Of a DNA stretch of 38,325 nucleotides, positions 19,789 to 28,644 are shown in pieces; the stretch's first letter is position 1, and the number at the start of each line of letters is the position of its first letter. The stretch spans positions 449,681-488,005 of the forward strand of contig MNCI01026467.1 in assembly GCA_015680685.1 (NCBI GenBank), read 5' to 3'. A model generated the notes under the pieces. That model had not been told where the DNA came from and ran no database searches. It saw nothing but the letters and a program-made list of their open reading frames with translations. A program made the translations under genes and the position numbers. The stretch comes from Gnetum montanum (lineage: Eukaryota > Streptophyta > Gnetopsida > Gnetales > Gnetaceae).

Positions 19789-19793
19789 CCGGT
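19789..19793. repeat. LTR-X TSD CCGGT, right
   Basis: Second copy of CCGGT, within the VITG codons of copia-1 RT. Confidence 0.85.
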
Positions 19794-20420
19794 GATAACC
19801 ATATCATCCACATAAACTATCAAAATTACTTTCTTTCCATCTTCAGCTTGTTTCACAAACAATGTGTGGTTTGCTTGACTTGAGTGTAACCAAAACTCCT
19901 CATAGCCGTACTAAATCTAGTGAANGCTTGATCTTGAGTGTAACCAAAACTCCTCATAGCCGTACTAAATCTAGTGAACCACACTCTTGGGGACTACTTA
20001 AGGCCACAAAGAGACTTTTTTAGTTTACATATGGTACCTGGCTTTTTTGCATCTTCAAAACTAGGTGGCAGTCTCATATATACTTCTTCTCCTAGATTTC
20101 CATTGAGAAAAGCATTTGATACATCCATTTGATATAGCTCCCAATCTAAGTTTGCAACAATGGATAGAAGAACCCGAATAGAATTTAGTTTTGCTACTGG
20201 TGCAAATGTCTCTTCGTCGTCAATACCATAAGTTTGAGTGTACCCTTGAGCCACTAAGCGAGCCTTATACCTCTCTATTCATCCATTAGATCCCACTTTC
20301 ATTGTAAAAATCTGCTTACACCTCACTAGTTTTTTGTTATCAGGTCTATCAACAACTTTCCAGGTGCCATTTTCCTTCAAGGCCTCCATCTCTTCCATGA
20401 CTACTGCCTTCCACTTTGGA
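19794..20420 (-). pseudogene. copia-1 RT N-terminal part
   Basis: Copia reverse transcriptase (RVT_2): AQGYTQTYGIDDEETFAPVA, LYQMDVSNAFLNGNLGEEVY (catalytic Asp in QMDV), CKLKKSLCGLK (20254-19994), then YVDD at 19803-19814, intact. The YVDD frame differs from that of the upstream block, largely because of the 52-53 bp duplication around the N at 19925. LTR-X cuts in directly after YVDDMVITG. Confidence 0.85.
19873..19978. other. assembly join: N flanked by 52-53 bp duplicate
   Basis: 19873-19924 and 19926-19978 are the same sequence apart from a one-base indel, separated by a single N at 19925. Same interpretation as the join at 18728. Confidence 0.85.
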
Positions 20421-21074
20421 TTTGCAATTGCCTCATTGATATTTTTTGGAATCACAACACCACAACACCATCAAGTTGAGAGATAAAAGCCATGTAATTC
20501 TTAGACAATTTATAGTATGAAAGATGATTTGAAATTGGATGTTTAGTACAGGATCTAACTCTCTTTCTAATAGCAATAGGAACGTCTAGATCGTCTATTC
20601 TAATAGTACATTTTTGACTATCTTGTGTCACAGGATTTGGTTTTGAGAAGGAATTTGAGGTCTTCTTGAGTAAACTTGGAGTTCACTTCAATGTTGAGGC
20701 TGCACCGATTTTCCCCCTTGACTTATTTCACCTACATCTTGTGACATGGACAAGTTTGGAGAGGTAGTAGATGAGGAGGAATGACTCGGTTGTGAGACTA
20801 GAAGTTGAATAGTGATGAATGAATCCCAATAGTTTGCTTTTTGATCATTATTCTCCCCCTAAAGCGAACTTTTAGTATAGAAAGGCTGATCTTCAATAAA
20901 TGTTACATCAAAGGAGACAATGAAGTGCATTAGGTGGGAGAATATCCAATGAACACACATTTGAAGGCTTTGGGATCAAGTTTACTTCGAGTAGGGTTTG
21001 TATTGAGGACAAAGGCACAACATCCAAAAACTCTATGTTCTAGGGAGTGAAGTAGACTCAAATGTGGAAAGGAT

Positions 21075-21580
21075 TTATTTTAGATGACTCAATGGGGTGT
21101 GAAATTTTAGAACTTTGGAGGGTAGACTATTTATCAGATAGGTGGCTGTTAACACTGATTCCCCCCAGTATGATTGTGGAACATGACTTGTGAACATTAG
21201 AGAACGAGCAATCTTCAAGAGATGATGATTTTTTGCATTTGGCAACACCATTTTGTTGGGGAGTATAGGTACATGAACTCTGATGAATAATTCCATGATT
21301 AATTAGGCAATCTCGAAGTTTGTGTGCAAAATGTTCTCTACCATTATCAATACAAAGTATTTGAATGGTAGATTGTAACACATTTTGAACCATTTTGTGA
21401 AATTGTATGAAGGTGGACACAGTTTCTGATTTTTCTTTCAATAGATAAACCCAACAGACTCAAGTATGATCATCAATAAATGTAATAAACCATCGGGTTC
21501 TAGTTAAGGAATTCGGGAAGGTCCCCATATATCACAATGGATCAAATGAAATGGTTTTGAAGATTGATGTGTATGAGTAG
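21075..21580 (-). pseudogene. copia-1 integrase core, catalytic Glu lost
   Basis: Integrase of the DDE type. The first Asp is in HCDIWGP (~21525) and the second in CIDNGREHF (~21345). The region of the catalytic Glu reads NGVAKCK, where copia integrases usually have NGVAERK, so Glu is replaced by Lys. A one-base shift follows (LLKIARSLMFTSHVPQSYWG continues in another frame). A stop separates the first Asp block from the next. Confidence 0.85.
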
Positions 21581-22140
21581 GATATGCTTTTTGAGTTTGC
21601 TTTGCAAAAATACATGACTCGCAATGGAAGAAAGATGGATCTTTATTGCTGAATAAATTTGGGTACAAATGCTTTAAATACTGAAAGCTGGGATGACCCA
21701 AATGATTATGCCAAAGCATTACCTTTGACTCAAAAGCAGCAGACAAAGAAACAAGAGTAGATGCTTTCGGTTTTGGAGAAGAACCGGTGAGATAGTATAG
21801 ACCTCAACGCTCTTTAGCATTGCCAATCATCTTCCTTGAAGACAAGTCCTGAAATTCACAATGATCACTGAAAAATGTTACTGAACAATTTTCATCCTTT
21901 GTTAATTTGCCAACAAAAAGAAGGTTATATTGGTAACTAGGAACATGAAGGATCGATTTCAAATTAAGGCCACAACAGGTAATATTTCCAACACTAGCAA
22001 CCATGGATGAACTGCCATTAGCTACAGTGACTGTCAAGTTATCATTGCACTTTTGGTATAGCAAAAAAAATACTTTTCGAACCTGTCATGTGGTCTGATG
22101 CACTAGTATCTATTATCCAAACTCTATCATTATCCTTGTG
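21504..22140 (-). pseudogene. copia-1 protease and GAG-pre-integrase
   Basis: Aspartic protease active site DTSASDHM at 22110-22087 (usual D-T-G-A form; here Gly reads Ser). A frameshift lies at an A/T run near 22065. The protease C-terminal part follows (LKSILHVPSYQYNLLFVGKL), then the zinc-binding pre-integrase segment LWHNHLGHPSF...CESCIFAKQ (21715-21600). Confidence 0.85.
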
Positions 22141-22249
22141 AGATAATAATGATGATGGGTTGTTACCTCGTTGTGCAACAATAGCAGTGGATATGGATGA
22201 CTTAGACTTGAGCTCTTGATTATTTTTTTTGTGGGTTCAAAAGGGTCTT

Positions 22250-23239
22250 CAAGACTTCCATTTGCTTGGGTGTGAAAGGGACTGATTCAGCTTCCTTGCA
22301 TTAGTAGTGGCTTCGGCAACATGAGCCATGATGTTGTTCTGTTGTTGACTTTGAGGGTTCCAGTCATGTGGCTTACCATGGATGTCCCAACATGTCTCCT
22401 TCGTGTGATTTGGTTTATGGTAGTGCTTGCACCATAACCGACCACCTTTGGTCTTCTGATTCGGGTTGGAACTCGTCTCCCTTTTATTGGCAACAGGAGC
22501 AGAATTTTGAGATGACTCTTCAGTCATATTATTTGAAGAACCATGAAGCACCACTTTCTTCTCTACGAACTTTGGCATAAGCTTCTTGAATTGATGGGAG
22601 TGGCTTTGTCCCGAGGATTCTCTCTCTAACTTCATCGAGTTCCTTGTTCAGTCCTTGTAAAAAATCAAAGACGCGATCCTTTTCCAACATCTTAATGTAG
22701 AGAACACCATCATTAGGACACTTCCGATTGATGGTATAATACAAATCCATCTCTTGCCATAGTTCTGTCAAGGTATTAAAACACTCTTTGACAGTCTTGT
22801 TTCCTTGGCATGTGTTGCGAATGAGTGACCGTATCTCCAAATGTTGAGACGTGTTTTCAAGATCGGAATACATCTCTTGAACTACTCTCCAAATTTCTTG
22901 TGTAGTTTTAAGGAAGAGATACATTCAACCAATTGCAAGTTACATGGAATTGATCAACCAAGCCATGACAATTGAATTTTCAGCCTCCCATACACTTGCG
23001 TTTGGATTACTAGAAGGTGGAGAAAGAGTTTCACTAGTTAAATACCCCATCTTGCCTTTTCCACAAATGACGTGGAGCACGGATTGAGACCAGTCTCAAA
23101 AGCTTGATCCATTTAACTTGTGTTGTGTGATTTGCAACATGTGATTCACATCTGTTGTTGTCAAGGATCCAACCGCTCCAAAGGTTTGCATTGATACACT
23201 TGATGAATTCATCGTAGAGGATTGCGTTGCACTTGACAT
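22250..23239 (-). pseudogene. copia-1 Gag (UBN2-type), broken
   Basis: Capsid/nucleocapsid protein. The ATG at 23239 begins MSSATQSSTMNSS. The capsid part (22924-22529) includes EIWRVVQEMYSDLENTSQHL and FLQGLNKELDEVRERILG. Before it the same frame has at least three stops (two TGA, one TAA). A frameshift near 22560 leads to the nucleocapsid part, with CKHYHKPNHTKETC, a CCHC knuckle with the second Cys replaced by Tyr, followed by WDIHGKP. Confidence 0.85.
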
Positions 23240-23298
23240 GGTGGCAGTGAAGAAAGAAAAAACAAAATTTTAAGATTTAGGGTTGGCAGGAGTCACAC

Positions 23299-23311
23299 GG
23301 CTCTGATACCA
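23299..23311 (-). other. copia-1 primer binding site (tRNA-iMet)
   Basis: Minus-strand TGGTATCAGAGCC directly follows the CA end of the 5' LTR. This is the standard copia site complementary to the 3' end of initiator methionine tRNA. Confidence 0.92.
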
Positions 23312-23548
23312 TGAAAACAGAGGTATCTAAATTTGTATTCCTCTAAATTGTTTTATTTACTCAGGAAAATACATTATATAGCCAGCTGAGGCTTAGTACT
23401 CGGCTACAAATTAGGAAACAAACTAAAAAATAGTAAATCACCTAAAGTAGGAAATTACAAATAGAAACAATCAAAAAACAAATCAGCTAAAAATAAGAAG
23501 TTGACCAAAAACAAATCCCTAACATTCAGGATTTCTAACTTTCCAATA
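23312..23548 (-). repeat. copia-1 5' LTR
   Basis: 237 bp. The outer end has mutated from CA to TA on plus. TATA-like CTATATAAT at plus 23373-23381 and AATAAA at plus 23352-23357 give the promoter and polyadenylation signals expected of an LTR. Confidence 0.9.
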
Positions 23549-23553
23549 GTATG
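23549..23553. repeat. copia-1 TSD GTATG, right
   Basis: Second copy of GTATG. Confidence 0.9.
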
Positions 23554-24385
23554 GGATTGGTAAATTTCTAGATTATTATGAGTACACATGGCAATTTGTT
23601 CTCCACTGAGCGATGGGTGCTATACTCAAGAGATTGTGATTGGTTGGTGGTGGGATGTGAGGCTGTTTAATATGCATCTTGGTTTGGCATGCATGTTTGT
23701 TTGCTTATTTGCTTGTCCTGATGTATTGGGTAAGGCAATTACCCATGCTTGTGACGCTAGCTGCATGGTTCTCATCTGTGAGTTGAATAAGGGGTGTAAT
23801 AATAGATTCCTATTTAGTCATGTATACCGACACTCCTTTATTTACAGGGAGTTGGAGGATCTAGAGACCGGGAGAAATAAGTGTCAAGGTTCCTAGAGTT
23901 GTTCTCAAGATGGTCATACTTTGAATATGGACTGAGCATGTTTATTATATTTATTTTATTCTATTAAGATTTTGATGATGTACAGTTTTTAATGGTCTGC
24001 GAACAGGAGACTAGCTTATATTATGCATTTTATGTGTTTTCATGCATTTTTGTACTGTGGCTTACAGGACAAAAGTCCTATGTTTTGGATGATTCCAGAT
24101 ATTCTGTTTTGTTTTGGCACTGTTTCACGGGCACTAGGCTTGCATGACTCTGATAATATACAGGTTAATTTTTATGCATTCCAAAGGCTATTGTTTTGAT
24201 AATGGTTTTTTTATTACTAATTTTCCGCTCTGTGGAACCTATTTACCTTCATGTAATGTTCGGTAAATGTTTCTTTACAAATTTGTACTTGCACGTGCCT
24301 TTTTATTTATGTCTCCGGTTTACGATGTTCTATTGGACTTTCCACATGGTAGCTTCTAGCCTAGTCAAAGTTAGGGGGTGTTACA

Positions 24386-24390
24386 AAATA
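24386..24390. repeat. LTR-Y TSD AAATA, right
   Basis: Second copy of AAATA. Confidence 0.7.
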
Positions 24391-24456
24391 CCTGGCAATA
24401 TGATTTGCTAAGCCATCTTTTTTTCTGTCATCTTTCCCGTGACAATATAAATGCAG

Positions 24457-24507
24457 ATTGTCACCAATTGACTGAGCATTTCAGGCATGTGAACAATGCA
24501 AGAAGAG
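24457..24507 (+). other. candidate host exon, 51 bp
   Basis: Between ATGCAG and GTAATG, after a pyrimidine-rich tract, lies an open 51-base segment reading CHQLTEHFRHVNNARR. The splice-like borders are good, but the segment is short and the family is not recognised. If real it would belong to a plus-strand gene into whose intron LTR-Y inserted. The rest of 24391-25361 is T-rich, intron-like DNA with no other clear coding. Confidence 0.25.
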
Positions 24508-25367
24508 GTAATGTATTGTTTCATTTTCCTTTTGACACGACACAGCTAGAAGAAGCCACATCGACAACTTTCCTTTTCAAACGTTTCAGTGTAGGTAAGG
24601 CTTTACATCTATCACGACCGAAAAAATAATTGTACTTGCGCCTGCAACCAATTCGTATTCCAGTGTTGATCCTCTGACTTTTTTACAAAATTGACCATCA
24701 TGTCACAATCACTGCAAATTGAATCAGTGGCTGAATTTGACCAAAGAACATATTTGCCATGCATTTGACAGTGGCATTTAAACCAGCTTTTTATTTATTC
24801 CAGTGCTTTCTAAACTGGACAGGCATTATTAAACTTTGAACTTTGATGCGAATGCATGTGAACCCTTTCAGTTATTGATGTAATTTCTATTTAACAAAAT
24901 ATTTTCCTTTACAATTTATTTTTAGAATTCAACATTGTATACCAAGTGCATTTCAAAATGTTAATAATGCTTAGTGCATTTGAAAAAGACACCTGAAAAT
25001 TATCGTTTGTCTGTTTTCCTCATTCGTTTAGTTGTTTCATCCACCCAGTTTTTGACTGTTTGTAATCATATAAAGTGATATTTTAGATTATATCACTTAA
25101 GTAATCAGCTAGTTTTTGGATTATATATTTAAAGAACTGATTTAGGTTTATGTTCCTAATTGCAAATGGAGGAAGCATATTTGAGGAGGCTTTCAACTTG
25201 TATATTGGGATGCCCGTTTCCAAGTAATAAAGCATATGGTCTGCAGAATTCTCTTGCGGCTCCAATGGCCATGAGTCAGTCATATGGTAATATATATTCT
25301 TTGCAAGTGATTGTTTGTACAGTTGAGTATTCTCTGCATCAATATGTTAATATTTTTCTTTTTTTTG

Positions 25368-25734
25368 GAGAAAAGGTCAGGTAATGTATTAATGAGAAAA
25401 ATTCACAAGGTGATAAAGGAGTGATATAGGGGAGAAAGAACCCCCAAGTCCCCATGCCTTGAAACCACCGGCCGCTCAAAACAGGCCATATGATAGACCT
25501 CAAACCCCACAAAATGGTCTATCAAAGCATTATACAAAACAAAATAGCCCCTTAGAGCCCCCAGGGCATGGGCCAACACCCCAAAAGTCTTAAACCCCAA
25601 ACATCCACAACCTCTCAAAAGCAAACAGACACAAGAAAAAAAGGAAAAGTGAGCACATAGAACAAAACTGTGATTAAAGGAACCACAGTTGCCACCAAAG
25701 CAGAACATCCCAGTCCCTAGAGTGGACGTTGTAG
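25368..25734 (-). other. 3' UTR of LINE L6
   Basis: Sequence between the end of the ORF2 extension and the A tail. The long open frame on the minus strand (25750-25403) is Phe/Leu/Cys-rich, has no homologous block in L3 or L5 that I can see, and is treated as non-coding. Confidence 0.5.
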
Positions 25735-28365
25735 TCGGGAATAGGCACATCCAACACCCCGCTGACGATGGATACTATCCAAAACCTCACGATGCCTTTT
25801 AGTGTCCATGAAGGTTGGTGCTTATTGAAATTCCTCGTAAGCCTCCTCTTTTAGGTGCCGGTCACCTTAATTACCTAGGGGATCCAGATGGAGACTAGCC
25901 GAAGTACATTAAATAAATCTCCGTAACACATCCCACAACATTTTCCTATTTCCTATTCACATTCACGATGACATAGGGGCATCTATTGGTCTGAAACCAA
26001 AGACAACTGTTGGTTTCATGTGCCATATCTTGCTGTTGTTGCAGTTGTTCAGCCTACAACCACTCATTCTGCCTCTCCCCTGCTTCCGCTACCTCCCTAG
26101 CAACCCTTTCCTGCTCTTCCTTGATTAGCTCATGCTGCAGGATCCACGGCATCTCCATTTTTGCAGCATTTCTACGCATAGCCTCATTCATCTCATACCT
26201 CTTAAGCTCTTCTTTAGCTTCATCCTTCAAGTGTAACATGGTCTGTCGTAGCTCCCGGGTGAACTCTTCCTCCCTACATCATCATTTGTCCTCCCAACAC
26301 ACCCTTTCCTCCAGTCAGGCCTTCTTATTTGCCTATGCCACAGCCTGGATGATGTGAACCATGAAAAGCAATGGCTAGGGTCCCTCCTCCGCTGACAATA
26401 GCCCAAGGCACAAATCAGCCATAATTCCATCTGCCAGAGGATTTCCACAACCAGCATCGCGGGGTTGAATACACTGTGTTAAGGGGCGATGGTCATTGAT
26501 GTGCATAAACGATAGAAAAAGAAGCTAGGGGTCCTATGGTAGAGCCACCCACCATGATGAAAGAATAAGACTTGCATGGGTAAGTTCAAGGAAGCCAAGA
26601 AGTACCAGGGTAAGTTCACCATCCATCCCTACCACAAACATTTAAGGAAGGTGAAGTGGGAGCTTTGAAGCTTCCACACATTGCCAAATTAAACAAAAAA
26701 ACTATCAACCACCTCAGCAATGTCCTACCACATCTATGGCAGGGCTGACCTGGGCACCTAACCACTTCCTGTTTTGGGGATTGGGCGAAGGAAAAAATCC
26801 ACTACGTCTTGTAGCCCACGCCCAGTGGGCAGGACCACCTCACCCATAGTAGGAATGTTGAGATATCCTACAAATGCATCCTCCATCATCATAATCCACA
26901 CACCATGGAAAGGCATAACATTGTGCTCCCAATTGTTGAAGGACACCCCATCCTCTAGGTCAGGATCACTCATCAAAGCAGGAAGAAGATCCACCCAACT
27001 GATCTGCTCAACTAGACCTCACAACACCATATTAGCACGAAAAATCTAACAGGTGGGCTTGAAAGTACGAGTGACCCCTATCACATTGATCACTTCAATC
27101 CACCTGTCAAATTGTGCCTAGTGTTGCAACCTGACCAAGGGGAGGAAGATGCTTAGACAGGAAAACCAAAGCGTTATGTGCATGCCATAGACACCACAGA
27201 GTCGCTGTTGCTTGAGAATCCATGGAGAGAGGGAGAGGAGTTAAGGCCGAAGAGTGCCAAACAACCTGAGAAAAAACAAATTGGTAAATAAAGTGCAAGG
27301 TGGTCTCCGACACATTCAAGCACATCAGACGGGTGTCAACAATAGGTAGCCCCTGTGCATGCAGCATAGAACAAACCGAAAGCGTGCCCTGTAGCACAAG
27401 CCAAAGGAATACTTTAATCTTTTCTGGGAGTCTTCCTGCCCATATTCTGGTCCACCCCTGAATAAAGATGCTGGAGAATGTCTTGCGGCCGTGCGTCTAA
27501 GCAATTATTTTGGATCCTATAATTGGCATGCCGGCATAAAGCCCACTAGATGTAGGAATCCCTAGTAACCCCCCTCCACTGTTGATATTTATTCTGCATA
27601 ATCATGATCCATTGTGCTGCATGAAACGTTTAAGTGTTGGAGCCTCATGGTAATGACATCCCGGAACTTTAAAATGTAGAGACCACCAGCCACCTTTGGC
27701 TGTGCCACCTTGTCCCAACCAAGAAGGTGGATGCTCTCACCCCCTTTTCCACCTGACCAAATGAAATTCCTGATCAATTGATTCACCTGCTACACAATGG
27801 CAACCAGAGGGTTGGCCATAGTCACTGTAAAACAAGCAATGGTCAAGAGCATCAAAGTAGCTAGAAGAAGATGCCCTTTCCTGGTCAGGAAACAATTGGA
27901 CCAATGTCCAATTCATTGTTGGACTTTTTGTAACAGGCCAGTCCAGGAATTTTTCTGATTCCAGTCGTACATGGGAGTTCCCAAGTAGTAATCCGAAAAA
28001 GTACTAGGGAGAATACCCACAAGCTGACTAATCAATCCCTTCACCCTGCCATCGATATTGAAAAAATATAAGGCAGATTTACCTCTGTTGATATCCAGAC
28101 CCACCTCCATGGCCATTCTCATGAGCCTGGTTGAGGGCATGCACATGAGGCACCGCCGCCCGGGAGAATAGAATGGTATCATCAGCATAATGTTCTGATA
28201 AGCACTCCACCTCCGCAACCTGCAAGCCCTGCACCCCTTCCATCTTGCAATATGTGTATATGAGGTCCATACCCAGAATGAACAGATGTGGGGAAAGGGG
28301 ATCCCCTTGATGAAGTCCCTGCCCTGAGGGGTTTGATTTTTCCGGATCAATTTGAAAAACATTTG
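25735..28365 (-). pseudogene. LINE ORF2: RT C-terminal half, zf-RVT, extension
   Basis: Motif B GLHQGDPLSPHLFILGMDLI (~28325-28265) and motif C YADD at 28178-28189, intact. Then MAMEVGLDINRGKSALYFFN, the thumb (LIRNFIWSGGKGGESIHLL, ~27780), and zf-RVT 27397-27107 (HAQGLPIVDTRLMCLN, FIYQFVFSQVVWHS). The extension follows: GLVEQISWVDLLPALMSDPD (~27010), VVLPTGRGLQDVVDFF (~26840), a charged coiled coil (26239-26054: KDEAKEELKRYEMNEAMRRN, EEQERVAREVAEAGE), NRCPYVIVNVN (~25970) and FQ-APTFMDTKRHREVLDSIH (~25830). Several frameshifts and stops. The coiled coil is best preserved here. Confidence 0.75.
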
Positions 28366-28546
28366 ATTGTGAGTTGTATTAGGAAATGACGATTTTTTTT
28401 CTGTATGAAAAGTGTGGAATTCATTAAACTGCTGATTTTTTCCCTTTTTTTCCTGGTAAGTTTTGCACCCATTATATCGATTGAGGTAGAATATGAATAA
28501 AATAATTTTGAGTTAGTTATTCATGCCAAATTTTTTGATCATGTAG

Positions 28547-28644
28547 GACCCATTGTTCTTAACATGGTTGTGGGAGGAGAGGTTGTTGCTTTGAAGACAA
28601 TTGAAGAGGGATGCAATATTGTGATTGAAGAAATGCCAATGCAT
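28547..28644 (+). other. candidate host exon, 98 bp
   Basis: Preceded by ATGTAG and followed by GTATGC. After a two-base partial codon the frame reads 32 residues from PIVLNMVVGGEVVALKTIEE to EEMPMH without a stop. A possible next exon follows a TTCTGCAG at 28799-28806 and reads ISELI then TAA (28822-28824). Composition and frame look protein-like, but I do not recognise the family. It may be a real terminal exon, a pseudogene or chance. Confidence 0.3.

Larger units (their letters stand above)
17672..23548 (-). mobile_element. copia-1, complete Ty1/copia element, decayed
   Basis: Complete LTR retrotransposon on the minus strand, 5877 bp including a nested LTR-X: LTRs of 237 and 239 bp, tRNA-iMet primer site, gag, protease, integrase, RT, RNase H, polypurine tract, and a 5-bp TSD GTATG. 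The order PR-IN-RT-RH makes it Ty1/copia. Hand comparison of the LTRs gives 16 substitutions (12 transitions) and one 2-base indel, about 7% divergence, so the insertion is old. It is inactive through stops, frameshifts, a lost catalytic Glu and the LTR-X insertion. It sits inside LTR-Y. Confidence 0.92.
15026..24385. mobile_element. LTR-Y, probable long solo LTR, with nested elements
   Basis: Begins TGTAACACCC and ends GGGTGTTACA, a 10-base inverted terminal repeat of the form common in plant gypsy LTRs, and is flanked by a 5-base duplication AAATA. With copia-1 and its extra TSD copy removed it is about 3.48 kb; removing LINE tail L7 and its extra TSD copy leaves about 3.29 kb. No gag or pol motifs are seen in 15026-17671 or 23554-24385, and the start sequence does not recur inside. 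A solo LTR is therefore more likely than a full element. The short length of the end match and the large span keep this short of certain. Confidence 0.65.
25362..28375 (-). mobile_element. LINE L6, 5'-truncated
   Basis: Minus-strand LINE starting just before RT motif B and running through motif C, thumb, zf-RVT, the extension and a 3' UTR to an A tail (the T run at about 25360-25367). No duplication could be matched at the two ends, so the limits are approximate. It is collinear with L3 and L5. Confidence 0.8.

Noticed and set aside
25403-25750. 115-codon open frame on minus
   Set aside because: Lies after the last conserved ORF2-extension block of L6 and before the A tail; biased Phe/Leu/Cys composition fits a UTR.
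28390-28450. T runs right of L6 as a second small LINE tail
   Set aside because: Some resemblance to the L6 3' end, but too short and without a duplication.
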